Assembly: GCA_026168605.1 (NCBI GenBank)
Contig: JAPFDX010000012.1
Location: forward strand, 62,001-126,000
DNA length: 64,000 bases
DNA from: Roseburia sp.
GTDB lineage: Bacteria; Bacillota; Clostridia; Lachnospirales; Lachnospiraceae
Direction of reading: 5' to 3'
The notes below the pieces were generated by a model. That model searched no databases. It saw only the letters and a program-made list of their open reading frames with translations, and had not been told where the DNA came from. Positions 38,962 to 47,349 of the stretch are shown piece after piece. The stretch's first letter is position 1. Every line of letters starts with the position of its first letter. Both the position numbers and the translations under genes were made by a program.

Positions 38962-39291
38962 CTACGATTCCTCGTCTTCCGAGTGCTCGTCGATCAGGCT
39001 CTTTAATGCTTCCTCCTTCTCCTGAAGGATCCTGTCAATACGCTCCTGCTCCACTTCATCCACATCCTTTTCCATCCCGTACGCGCCGGAATATGCTCCG
39101 GTCGCCTCATTATAGGCAGCCTCGGACCACTCTTCCCCGCCGGGGTTCTCTCCGTCCGCATCCGCCTCTGCACTGGGCGTCACGTCCTGCTCCTTTTCAT
39201 ACGGAGCCGCAATATAATTCACATTCCAGAATTTCACAATACTTTTACTGATACTTTCTTTTCTGTCTCTCTCATCAATGATGTCTCTCAT
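38962..39291 (-). CDS. Hypothetical acidic protein
   Basis: I do not recognise this 109-residue protein. The N-terminus (MRDIIDERDRKESISKSIVKFWNVNYI) is amphipathic. The middle is low-complexity, acidic and rich in Ala, Gly and Glu. The end is a short charged helix (ERIDRILQEKEEALKSLIDEHSEDEES). There is no signal or membrane segment. AGAGGGAAG precedes the ATG. It diverges from sigG by 134 bp and lies 53 bp upstream of the dapF homologue on the same strand. Confidence 0.65.
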   Translation of the reverse strand: MRDIIDERDRKESISKSIVKFWNVNYIAAPYEKEQDVTPSAEADADGENPGGEEWSEAAYNEATGAYSGAYGMEKDVDEVEQERIDRILQEKEEALKSLIDEHSEDEES

Positions 39292-39425
39292 AGTACTTCC
39301 CTCTTAAACTGTTCATTCGTAATATCTCTCTTTATTTTCCTGCATAAAAACACGGAAAATGAAGCATCCTCTTAGTATGTACAAAAGCCTGCCAATAACT
39401 ACTAGCTACACTGGAGGACCACACA

Positions 39426-40205
39426 ATGGCTTCATACAAAGTTGAAATCTGCGGCGTCAACACCGCAAAGCTTCCCATCTTAAAAGAAGAAGAAAAGCAG
39501 GAGCTCTTCGCCCGCATCAGGCAGGGCGACGCCCAGGCAAGGGAAGCCTATATCAAGGGAAATCTCCGCCTTGTCCTAAGCGTGATCAAGCGTTTCTCCG
39601 GCAACCACGAAAACGTGGACGACCTGTTTCAGATCGGCTGCATTGGACTTATCAAGTCCATCGACAACTTCGACCCGACCATAGGGGTAAAATTTTCCAC
39701 CTACGCAGTGCCCATGATTGTGGGGGAGATCCGCAGATACCTGCGCGACAACAATGTCATACGCGTCAGCCGTTCCCTCCGCGATACCGCCTACAAGGCG
39801 ATCCACACCAAGGAGCTGCTCGCAAAAGCCTCCTCAAAGGAACCGACCCTCGAGGAGATCGCCGAGGCGTCCGGTCTCACCACCGAGGAGATCGTATTTG
39901 CACTCGATGCGATCCAGAGCCCGGTCAGCCTCTACGATCCGGTCTACACCGACGGCGGCGACACCCTCTATGTCATGGACCAGATCAGCGACAAGAAAAA
40001 CCGTGAGGAGAACTGGGTCGAAACCCTCTCCCTAAGCGATGCGATGGAACACTTAAATGAGCGCGAAAACTATATCCTGCGCCTGCGTTTCTTTGAAGGA
40101 AAAACACAGATGGAAGTCGCCGAAGAGATCCATATCTCGCAGGCGCAGGTCAGTCGTCTGGAAAAATCCGCGCTCAAATCGATCCGCAATTATCTGTCGC
40201 TTTGA
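39426..40205 (+). CDS. sigG: RNA polymerase sporulation sigma factor G
   Basis: This 259-residue sigma factor is the late forespore sigma. The start MASYKVEICGVNTAKLPILKEEEK is characteristic of SigG. Region 2 contains DDLFQIGCIGLIKSIDNFDPT, and region 4 ends TQMEVAEEIHISQAQVSRLEKSAL. GGAGG precedes the ATG. It is on the opposite strand from sigE, with a beta-CASP gene between them ending 3 bp from its stop. I could not find a convincing forespore promoter upstream. Confidence 0.96.
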   Translation: MASYKVEICGVNTAKLPILKEEEKQELFARIRQGDAQAREAYIKGNLRLVLSVIKRFSGNHENVDDLFQIGCIGLIKSIDNFDPTIGVKFSTYAVPMIVGEIRRYLRDNNVIRVSRSLRDTAYKAIHTKELLAKASSKEPTLEEIAEASGLTTEEIVFALDAIQSPVSLYDPVYTDGGDTLYVMDQISDKKNREENWVETLSLSDAMEHLNERENYILRLRFFEGKTQMEVAEEIHISQAQVSRLEKSALKSIRNYLSL

Positions 40206-40208
40206 CGT

Positions 40209-41825
40209 CTAGCGCTCCCATTTGTTGCACAGCTCATTGATCTGGTCGGCAAATTTGCCGAGCTCGCGGTTCGGCATACCCTCGCATCTCTGGATCACAG
40301 TCATCAGCCTGCCTCCGGCAGCCAGAAGTCTCGCAAATACATTGCCGGACGGCTTCGCCGTACCCTTATTCTTCCGAATGGCAGCCTCCCTGCTGCCCTC
40401 CCGGATGTGCGCTCCCGTCACAAGGTCGAACGCGTCGCCGCTGAACGGCGCGCACGCAGTAAGCCCGAGCTCCTCCTGCAAATGGTTGGCAAACTGCTCC
40501 GTCACCTTGTCCTCGCCGTGCACGACGAACACACACTTCGGCTTCTGCTCAAATGCAGCCGCCCACTGTGTGAGCTGGTCTCTGTCCGCATGACCGCTGA
40601 TACCCGGCAAATTCTCGATCCTTGCGTGTACCTCGATCGTCTCTCCGAACAGCCGGACCTCCTTTGCGCCCCCAAGCAGGGAATTGCCGAGCGTTCCCGG
40701 CACCTGAAATCCCACGAAGAGGATCGTGGAATCCGCGCGCCACAGATTGTGCTTTAGATGGTGGCGGATACGTCCTGCCTCACACATACCGGAGGCAGAC
40801 AGGATCACCTTTGGCTTCTCGTCAAAATTGATCATTTTCGACTCGTCGCTGGTGATCGCCATGCGCAGTCCCGGGAAACCGATCGGGTTGATCCCCTGGT
40901 TCACGAGCGATAACGCCTCCTCATCAAAACAGTCGGACACATTTTTGCTGAAGATCGAGGTCGCCTCCACGGCGAGCGGGCTGTCCACATACACCTCAAA
41001 ATTCCGGTATTCCGGCAACAACTCCTCCATCTTGATGCGGCGCAGGAAATAGAGCATCTCCTGGGTACGTCCGACGGAAAATGCCGGAATGACGAGATTG
41101 CCCCCGCGCGTAAACGTGTCCTTTAACACGCGCGCGAGCGCAACCGCATAGTCGGGCGGCGCCGCGTGCACGCGGTCGCCATAGGTCGATTCCATCACGA
41201 CGTAATCCGCATCCTTGATGTATTCCGGATCCTTGATCAGCGGGCGGTTTTCGTTTCCGATATCGCCGGAAAATACGATTTTGCGCGCCTGTCTGCCATC
41301 CTTCGTCTCCTCCTCGATCCACATCTCGATGGACGAAGAACCGAGCAGATGCCCGGCATCCACAAACCGCACCTTAAGACCTTCGCATACCTCTATGATC
41401 TTGTGGTAGTCACACGGCACAAAATGCGTCAGCACGCCCATCGCATCGTTCATGTCATAGAGCGGTACGACCTCCGGCTTTCCCGCCCTGCGGGCTTTCC
41501 GGTTGCGCCATTCCGCCTCAAACATCTGGATGTGGGCACTGTCCTTTAGCATAATGTTACAGAGCTGGCTTGTCGCCGTCGTACAGAAAATCTGCCCGCG
41601 GAAACCGTGATTGTACAGAAGCGGCAGCAGACCGGAATGGTCAATGTGTGCGTGTGTCACAAACACATAGTCGATCGACGCTGCATTGACGGGTATCTCC
41701 TGATTGACATAGAGATCCGGTCCCTGCTCCATACCGCAGTCTACCAGTACGTGCTTATCCCCAAATGCCACGTAATGACAACTGCCTGTCACCTCATGCG
41801 CTGCACCTACAAATTCAAGTATCAT
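40209..41825 (-). CDS. Beta-CASP metallo-beta-lactamase-fold nuclease (CPSF/RNase J-like)
   Basis: ATG 41825 (MILEFVGAAHEVTGSCH), with GGGGGG upstream, gives 538 residues. Metal motifs are THAHIDHSG near 58, GHLLGSSS near 160 and FSGDIGNENRPL. The beta-CASP domain carries ASGMCEAGR and the last motif SGHADRDQL, as in CPSF73-like RNA-processing exonucleases. It probably degrades or trims RNA. The extra C-terminal ~80 residues (RKNKGTAKPSGNVFARLLAAGGRL) are not part of the core. It is inserted between the convergent sigG and the upstream sigE. Confidence 0.9.
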   Translation of the reverse strand: MILEFVGAAHEVTGSCHYVAFGDKHVLVDCGMEQGPDLYVNQEIPVNAASIDYVFVTHAHIDHSGLLPLLYNHGFRGQIFCTTATSQLCNIMLKDSAHIQMFEAEWRNRKARRAGKPEVVPLYDMNDAMGVLTHFVPCDYHKIIEVCEGLKVRFVDAGHLLGSSSIEMWIEEETKDGRQARKIVFSGDIGNENRPLIKDPEYIKDADYVVMESTYGDRVHAAPPDYAVALARVLKDTFTRGGNLVIPAFSVGRTQEMLYFLRRIKMEELLPEYRNFEVYVDSPLAVEATSIFSKNVSDCFDEEALSLVNQGINPIGFPGLRMAITSDESKMINFDEKPKVILSASGMCEAGRIRHHLKHNLWRADSTILFVGFQVPGTLGNSLLGGAKEVRLFGETIEVHARIENLPGISGHADRDQLTQWAAAFEQKPKCVFVVHGEDKVTEQFANHLQEELGLTACAPFSGDAFDLVTGAHIREGSREAAIRKNKGTAKPSGNVFARLLAAGGRLMTVIQRCEGMPNRELGKFADQINELCNKWER

Positions 41826-41908
41826 ATGCGTCCCCCCTGACATTATTTATACCTTGATTATACTCCCATCTCCTCCTTTATACAATTCTTTTTCACAGAT
41901 TCTCTCTT

Positions 41909-42649
41909 CTATTCCAGCCGCACGATCTCCTTTTTCAGCCGCCCCATGATCTTCTTCTCCAGCCGCGAAATATAGGACTGGGAAATCCCCAGCATATCCG
42001 CAACCTCCTTCTGCGTCTTCTCCTCTCCCCCCGCAGAATTTAAGCCAAACCGCAGCTCAACGATCATCCGCTCTCTCCCCGACAGTTTCGCGATCGCCGC
42101 CTTTAGGAGCTTACGCTCCACATCCGTCTCGATATCCCGGTAGATCACATCCTCATCCGTCCCGAGGATATCCGACAAAAGAAGCTCATTTCCGTCCCAG
42201 TCCACATTGAGCGGTTCATCGATCGAGACCTCCAGCCTAGTCTTATTATTCCGCCTCAGATACATCAGAATCTCATTTTCAATACAGCGCGACGCGTAGG
42301 TGGCAAGCTTGATATTCTTGTTTGGGTTAAAGGTGTTGATCGCCTTGATCAGCCCGATCGTCCCGATGGAAATCAGAACCTCCACCCCAACCCCCGTGTT
42401 GTCAAATTTTTTTGCTATGTACACGACCAGACGCAGATTGTGCTCGATCAGTTTTTTGCGCGCCGCCTCCGGATGTTCCCCCACGAGCATCTGTATGCAG
42501 GCGTTCTCCTCCTCCCCCGCAAGCGGCGGCGGCAGCACCTCTGTGCCCCCGATATAATGCACCTCGTTTCTCTGCTGTAAAAAGAACCTTCCGAGTCCCG
42601 CCCACATCCGTTTCACACGGTATCCCGGAATCATCAGCTTTACATACAT
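41909..42649 (-). CDS. sigE: RNA polymerase sporulation sigma factor E (pro-sigma-E)
   Basis: ATG 42649 ([16 protein letters not shown]) with AAAGGAG gives 246 residues. The N-terminal ~25 residues form the membrane-binding pro-sequence, with the cleavage region near [11 protein letters not shown]. Region 2 ([25 protein letters not shown]) and region 4 ([22 protein letters not shown]) are typical. It directs early mother-cell genes, including the spoIIIA operon here. SpoIIGA, its activating protease, is encoded upstream, but the two are separated by a 308-bp structured element. Confidence 0.95.
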   Translation of the reverse strand: MYVKLMIPGYRVKRMWAGLGRFFLQQRNEVHYIGGTEVLPPPLAGEEENACIQMLVGEHPEAARKKLIEHNLRLVVYIAKKFDNTGVGVEVLISIGTIGLIKAINTFNPNKNIKLATYASRCIENEILMYLRRNNKTRLEVSIDEPLNVDWDGNELLLSDILGTDEDVIYRDIETDVERKLLKAAIAKLSGRERMIVELRFGLNSAGGEEKTQKEVADMLGISQSYISRLEKKIMGRLKKEIVRLE

Positions 42650-42700
42650 ACGTTCTCCTTTCCGCCGCAGTACAATCCCTGCGAAGCAATTCCCTATGTC

Positions 42701-43008
42701 GATTCGGGTGTCACAAGGGGTTTTACAGATTGGACTGGCAAAATGCACAAATGGTATTCTTTTTGTTCAGGATTCCGAAGCTAAGAACTTCTAAAATGTT
42801 CTTAAGTATCGGTACGGTGCAGGAACGCAACCGCCCTCCATGCGCCATCCATAGCGCAAGTCGAGCTTTCGCCGGCTTCCATGCCGTCGAATTGCTGGAA
42901 ATTGGAAGAACATTAAGAAGTTCTAAGCTTCTCCATATTCACAAATCAGAATACCATTTGTGCATTTGTCAATGTCCATTTGGAATACCCCCTTTTGACA
43001 TCCGAATC
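42701..43008 (-). ncRNA. Structured repeat, copy 2 (between spoIIGA and sigE)
   Basis: This ~308-bp imperfect palindrome has arms of ~100 bp, about 80% complementary by eye (e.g. 42749-42760 with 42948-42959, perfect). It is the second member of the family at 19879-20173. Read on the minus strand it has the same 5' to 3' order of core motifs and ends 51 nt before the sigE ATG. Seven base pairs that differ from copy 1 changed on both sides together. It would be transcribed as part of the spoIIGA-sigE mRNA. MITE insertion is the main alternative. Confidence 0.6.
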
Positions 43009-43013
43009 CTGTG

Positions 43014-43799
43014 TCACAAAAATGATGTATGCAGGATCAGATCATACCCCCGCTTCTCCAAAAGTCCCGCATCCGCGATCCCGACCGCCACGTGCGCCGC
43101 ACGCACCGTCCGTCTGCCGTCAAAAAGCTGCATCTCATCGACGTCCGTCACCCAGAGCATCCCGTCTGTCTCTCCCAGCGAACAGTACGGCACCAGACGA
43201 AAATGATCTTTTCTCTCATCAAAAAAATCTCTTGCCCGCTCCCCGCTCAGTATGCAGATCCCCTGCCCGGTATAGGGGTCATAAAGCTGGTTGCCGCTGT
43301 CCCTGTACGCCTTTAACTGCATACAGTTTCCCCGCTTTTTCAGCTTCGCGTCCAGAATGTGATTCCTAAAATTCCTTCTCTGCATAAGATAGAATAAAAT
43401 TCCATATACTCCAAGTACCCCCACCACTCCCCAGAGAAGAAAGTCTCTCGACAGCATCCCATTTTCCGTGAGCCACTGCATCATGCCACCGAGCAGCAAA
43501 ACGACAAAATAGGTCACCGCCCAGTTTTCCAGAAACTCCTTTTTGCCGCATCTGCCAAAGCAGAGAAATACCATCCCCGTATTCAGCAGAAAATGCGAAA
43601 AAACGGCATACAAAACCGCATTTTTCACGACAAGCAAAAGCGTCAGCCCCCCTGCGGACGAGACTGCCGCCGCAAGAACCAGCCGCCACCATTTCCTGCG
43701 ACGGGAAAGAAACAGATTCGCCCCCGAGACGGCGAGCAGATCCATCAGAAAATTTTGTATCAAAAACACATCCGCATAGAATACATATATCTTTCTCAC
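43014..43799 (-). CDS. spoIIGA: Sporulation sigma-E factor-processing peptidase
   Basis: The protein is 261 residues, shorter than the ~309 of Bacillus. Five or so N-terminal helices (~1-140) carry the sensor part. The C-terminal aspartic-protease domain has the catalytic Asp in LKAYRDSGNQLYDPYTG near 170. SpoIIGA becomes active when it meets SpoIIR across the septum, then removes the pro-sequence of sigma-E. The start is GTG at 43799. The promoter upstream has the unusual spoIIG layout. Confidence 0.93.
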   Translation of the reverse strand: MRKIYVFYADVFLIQNFLMDLLAVSGANLFLSRRRKWWRLVLAAAVSSAGGLTLLLVVKNAVLYAVFSHFLLNTGMVFLCFGRCGKKEFLENWAVTYFVVLLLGGMMQWLTENGMLSRDFLLWGVVGVLGVYGILFYLMQRRNFRNHILDAKLKKRGNCMQLKAYRDSGNQLYDPYTGQGICILSGERARDFFDERKDHFRLVPYCSLGETDGMLWVTDVDEMQLFDGRRTVRAAHVAVGIADAGLLEKRGYDLILHTSFL

Positions 43800-43825
43800 C
43801 TCATTCTTTCTCCGACATGAGATTC

Positions 43826-43858
43826 ATTATACGTTGCCACGGGATTATTTTTTGTCAA
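43826..43858 (-). promoter_or_regulatory. spoIIG-type promoter with 21-bp spacer
   Basis: Minus-strand TTGACA (43858-43853) and TATAAT (43831-43826) are both perfect but 21 bp apart instead of 17. The Bacillus spoIIG promoter has the same oddity (22 bp), which makes it depend on Spo0A. It lies 27 bp before the spoIIGA GTG. The -35 is embedded in TTTGACA, a 6-of-7 match to an inverted Spo0A box. Confidence 0.75.
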
Positions 43859-43894
43859 AATGACGTGCGCAAAACAAAAAAATCATCCGCCTTT

Positions 43895-43901
43895 TGCGAC
43901 A
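43895..43901 (-). promoter_or_regulatory. Upstream Spo0A-box-like site
   Basis: Minus-strand TGTCGCA is 6 of 7 to the 0A box TGTCGAA. It is about 42 bp (four turns) upstream of the box overlapping the -35 of the spoIIGA promoter, similar to the two-site arrangement at Bacillus spoIIG. Confidence 0.45.
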
Positions 43902-44007
43902 AATATCCTGAAAACCCCTTGAGGAAGTGAAAAAACTCAGCACAAACAAGAGCACGTAAAGCGCTATATTCCTACGATGCAGAAATCCGCAAATGAATTT
44001 CGGACAA

Positions 44008-44052
44008 AAAGGACGACCAAAAGGGAAACACATTCCCTCTCAGTCGTCCTTT
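44008..44052 (-). terminator. Rho-independent terminator of ftsZ
   Basis: A perfect 10-bp stem AAAGGACGAC (44008-44017) with its complement at 44043-44052, plus a nested AGGGAA/TTCCCT stem, is followed on the minus strand by TTTTTGTCC. It ends the dcw transcript 26 nt past the ftsZ stop. Confidence 0.85.
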
Positions 44053-44077
44053 TATCATGTCCTGCGGTTCTGCTTGA

Positions 44078-45268
44078 TTACTTTCTTGAATTTTTCAAAA
44101 AGTCCGGAATCTTGATGTCCATCTGCTGCACAGTGCTCTCCGGCTGACGCGGCTTCTGGATGCCGGTAAAGGTAGGATTCACGCTCTGCTGCGGCACTGT
44201 CTGCGCGCCAAAGCCTGCAGTCGTGGTTCTTCCCATGCCTGCGGCAGAAACCGGGCGCGCCGTCTGCGGCGCAGCGTTATTGTAGCGCAGATTCGGCATG
44301 ATCTTGCTCGTATTGCCGCCGGTCTCAAGCCCGGTCGCAATGACGGTGATCGTCGCCTCGTCTGTCATGGACTCGTCGTACTTCGCACCGAAGATAATGT
44401 TCGCATTGTCTCCCGCCAGATCCTGCACGTAGCTTGCCGCATCGTTTGCATCCATCAGGGAGATATCGCCGGAAATATTGATAATGACGTGTGTCGCGCC
44501 ATTGATCGTCGTCTCAAGCAGCGGGCTTGCAACGGCGAGCTTGACTGCCTCGATCGCCTTGTCGTCGCCCTTTGCACTGCCGATACCGATATGCGCCATA
44601 CCCTTGTCCTTCATGACGGTAGACACGTCTGCAAAGTCCAGATTGATAAGCGCCGGCAGATTGATCAGGTCGGTGATTCCCTGCACCGCCTGCTGGAGCA
44701 CCTCGTCCGCCTTTTTCAAAGCGTCCGGCATGGTCGTGCGTCTGTCGACGATCTCAAGAAGCTTGTCATTTGGTATCACAATTAAGGTATCGACGCTGTC
44801 CTTTAAGCGCTCAATACCTGAAAGCGCATTGATCATGCGCTGCTTTGCCTCAAATTTAAACGGTTTGGTCACAACTCCGACTGTCAGGATCCCCTGATCC
44901 TTCGCGATCTTGGCGACAACAGGAGCCGCTCCCGTACCGGTGCCGCCTCCCATACCGCAGGTGACAAACACCATGTCCGCACCCTTGATGGCTGCGGAAA
45001 GCTCTTCCATGCTCTCCTCGGCTGCCTTCTCGCCGATCTCCGGCTGCGCGCCCGCGCCAAGTCCCTTCGTCAGCTTCTCCCCGATCTGGATCAGCGTCGG
45101 GGCTTTACATAAGGTGAGTGCCTGCTTATCGGTATTGATCCCGATAAACTCCACACCGCCGATATTTTCATCAATCATTCTATTTACAGCATTGTTTCCA
45201 GCGCCTCCCACACCAATCACGATAATCTTTGCACTGGTATCTGCGTCTGTTGTCATAATCTCCAGCAA
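44078..45268 (-). CDS. ftsZ: Cell division protein FtsZ
   Basis: This is a tubulin-like GTPase forming the division ring. I place the start at TTG 45268 (reading [15 protein letters not shown]), because GGAGG is 7 nt upstream. The in-frame ATG at 45334 would add 22 residues with no ribosome site. That gives 396 residues. The tubulin signature [10 protein letters not shown] lies near 105, and the nucleotide-binding [13 protein letters not shown] is at the N-terminus. The C-terminal peptide IKIPDFLKN, which binds FtsA, SepF or ZapA-type partners, follows a Gln/Pro-rich linker. Confidence 0.96.
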   Translation of the reverse strand: MLEIMTTDADTSAKIIVIGVGGAGNNAVNRMIDENIGGVEFIGINTDKQALTLCKAPTLIQIGEKLTKGLGAGAQPEIGEKAAEESMEELSAAIKGADMVFVTCGMGGGTGTGAAPVVAKIAKDQGILTVGVVTKPFKFEAKQRMINALSGIERLKDSVDTLIVIPNDKLLEIVDRRTTMPDALKKADEVLQQAVQGITDLINLPALINLDFADVSTVMKDKGMAHIGIGSAKGDDKAIEAVKLAVASPLLETTINGATHVIINISGDISLMDANDAASYVQDLAGDNANIIFGAKYDESMTDEATITVIATGLETGGNTSKIMPNLRYNNAAPQTARPVSAAGMGRTTTAGFGAQTVPQQSVNPTFTGIQKPRQPESTVQQMDIKIPDFLKNSRK

Positions 45269-45400
45269 GGTACTTCCTCCTTCATCTCTCTCTAAATTTA
45301 TATCCTGCGGCATGGTATGTTCCATTTCATCCATGCATTCTGCGAAACTGTCATTTCTTCTTCAATGTGCGCAATATGCGCTTATAAACTCATATACTCT

Positions 45401-45429
45401 ATAATATAATCTTTCGGTAAATTTATCAA
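45401..45429 (-). promoter_or_regulatory. Sigma-A promoter of ftsZ
   Basis: Minus-strand TTGATA (45429-45424) and TATTAT (45406-45401) are separated by 17 bp within the 196-bp gap after ftsQ, giving ftsZ its own promoter and a ~125-nt leader. Confidence 0.6.
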
Positions 45430-45464
45430 CTGATTTTTTGAAAAATTTACACGAATCCATCATT

Positions 45465-46214
45465 TTATTCGTCTCGCTTATAAATGATATCTGTCGTCTC
45501 CGGCGTCCAACTGTCCAGATACAGTGTGCCGTAAAGTCCCGCCAGCTCCGGCATGATCGCTGCCATGCGCACCACTTTCTGCGTCAGATATTCATCCGAA
45601 CCGACCACCACGCGCGTCCCATAGTAAGTCAGCGTCGGCTGCAGGCTCTCATCATAATGTATCTCCTGCGGAACGAGGTCGTACTTTTTCAGAATCTGCG
45701 TCAGGTTCAACAGATTTTCAAGCACCCCCTTCTGCTCCAGCGGAAGCTTCTCGTAGATCACCACCTCCTGGCAGTCGATCCCGGTGACCTTCGGCACACC
45801 GGCGATCTCCTCCGTCGAGGTCTCCACGACGAAACCGTCCTTGTCGAAATAGGCGTACTGTCCGATGGCTTCTATGTAGAGACAGCCAAGCATCCCCTTC
45901 TCATAAACCGAAATGTGGACTGTGTGCGGATCGTCGAGTGTCACCTCGATCGTATCGAGAAACGGAACCGCCTCCATCTGCGTGAAATTGTATTTCGCAA
46001 GAACATAGAGGGAATTCCATGAATATTCATCGTTTAAGACAAGCTCCTCGATCTGTTCGGAGGAATACAGCTTATTTCCCTCCACACGCACCTCCTTGAC
46101 CGTAAAGACTTTCCAGACAACCAAGACCGCGACAACCGCCAGCAGCAAAAATATCAGAAAGATAAACAGCCCGATCTTTCTTCGTTTTTTTCTTTTTCTC
46201 TGTTCTCTAATCAT
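45465..46214 (-). CDS. ftsQ: Cell division protein FtsQ/DivIB
   Basis: The protein is 249 residues: a very basic cytoplasmic head (REQRKRKKRRK), one helix (~15-36), a POTRA domain (FTVKEVRVEGNKLYSSEQIEEL) and an FtsQ-type beta domain. It links FtsL and FtsB with the septal synthases outside the membrane. It lies 2 nt after ftsW with GAGG before the ATG. Confidence 0.9.
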   Translation of the reverse strand: MIREQRKRKKRRKIGLFIFLIFLLLAVVAVLVVWKVFTVKEVRVEGNKLYSSEQIEELVLNDEYSWNSLYVLAKYNFTQMEAVPFLDTIEVTLDDPHTVHISVYEKGMLGCLYIEAIGQYAYFDKDGFVVETSTEEIAGVPKVTGIDCQEVVIYEKLPLEQKGVLENLLNLTQILKKYDLVPQEIHYDESLQPTLTYYGTRVVVGSDEYLTQKVVRMAAIMPELAGLYGTLYLDSWTPETTDIIYKRDE

Positions 46215-46216
46215 AC

Positions 46217-47311
46217 TCAGTGAACCTCAAGCTTAATTCCACGCGATACGGACAGCGCCAGCCCCATCTCCGAGAGCAAAAACAAGATGGAGGTACCTCC
46301 GTAGCTGATAAACGGAAGAGAGATTCCGGTATTCGGAATCGTATTTGTAACGACGGCGATGTTTAAAATAACCTGAATGGAAATATGCGCCATCACGCCG
46401 ACCACGATCAGTGCGCCGTAGAGATCCGCCGCATTATTGGCGATGATCATAAAACGCCAGATCAAAAGCAGATACAGAATGATCAGGCACATCGCCCCAA
46501 ACAGTCCCAGTTCCTCACAGATCACGGAAAAGATCATGTCGTTCTGCGCCTCCGGGATGAAGCCGAGCTTTTGCATACTCTCCCCCAGTCCCTTGCCGAA
46601 CAGCCCGCCGGAACCGATGGCGTAAAGCCCCTGCAGCGTCTGGTAGCCCTTCTCATACGCCTCGGGGTTTAACCAGATCTTGATCCGCTCCGCCCGGTAG
46701 GCAGCCGCCATGATAAATATGACGCCGACTGCAAGCACTGCGATTCCCATCCAGATAAAGTGGGAGTATTTCGGGCTTGCCACAAACATCATGCACACGG
46801 TGATACCAAGGATGATGATCGCCGTGCTCAGGTTATTGTAGGCAATCACGCCGACGATCGGCAGCACGATCACCATGATCTTGATCAGCGCCTTAAAATC
46901 CCCCATCTGCTTTGAGGTCTTGTAGATCACCATCGCCAGAAACAAAATGACTGCAAGCTTTGCAAACTCGGAAGGCTGGAAGGACAGTGGTCCGATCTCC
47001 AGCCAGCGCGCCTGTCCTTTGGACTCTCTTCCGACAAAAATAACGATCGTGCACAGCACAAGCGCCATCAGATATGCCAGACCGCTCAATTTCATCCAGA
47101 AGCGGTAGGGGATCTTTGAGACGATGAACATCGCCACGAGTCCCAGGCTTGTGGCAAACAACTGTCTTTTCAGATAATGCGCGGCGTCTCCAAAACGGGT
47201 CGAACCGTAGTAGGAACTGGTGCTGTACAGCATCACCAGTCCAAAGCATAGTAAGAATATTATTAAAAACAGCAGGCTGTAATCAAAATAGCGTATCGGT
47301 TTTTCTTTCAT
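46217..47311 (-). CDS. ftsW: FtsW/SpoVE-family peptidoglycan glycosyltransferase (SEDS)
   Basis: The protein is 364 residues with ten helices. SEDS family motifs are present: KRQLFATSLGL early, LQGLYAIGSGGLFGKGLG in the middle loop with the catalytic-region residues, and NTGISLPFISYGGTSIL near the end. It polymerises lipid II at the septum with a partner PBP. Whether it serves vegetative division (FtsW), the spore cortex (SpoVE) or both cannot be decided; it is the only SEDS gene in this cluster. It lies 38 nt after murD. Confidence 0.93.
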   Translation of the reverse strand: MKEKPIRYFDYSLLFLIIFLLCFGLVMLYSTSSYYGSTRFGDAAHYLKRQLFATSLGLVAMFIVSKIPYRFWMKLSGLAYLMALVLCTIVIFVGRESKGQARWLEIGPLSFQPSEFAKLAVILFLAMVIYKTSKQMGDFKALIKIMVIVLPIVGVIAYNNLSTAIIILGITVCMMFVASPKYSHFIWMGIAVLAVGVIFIMAAAYRAERIKIWLNPEAYEKGYQTLQGLYAIGSGGLFGKGLGESMQKLGFIPEAQNDMIFSVICEELGLFGAMCLIILYLLLIWRFMIIANNAADLYGALIVVGVMAHISIQVILNIAVVTNTIPNTGISLPFISYGGTSILFLLSEMGLALSVSRGIKLEVH

Positions 47312-47349
47312 CTATGCTCCTCGTTTCTCTCATTACTACTCAGATAAAA

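Noticed and set aside
39300-39425. Possible sigma-F/sigma-G promoter before sigG (GCATA, later CATCCTCTTA)
   Set aside because: Spacing and -10 matches were too poor to call; sigG may be read from a variant I cannot define.
43845-44033. 62-codon minus-strand frame upstream of spoIIGA
   Set aside because: It overlaps the ftsZ terminator region and the Spo0A-type control sites, and has no homology that I recognise.
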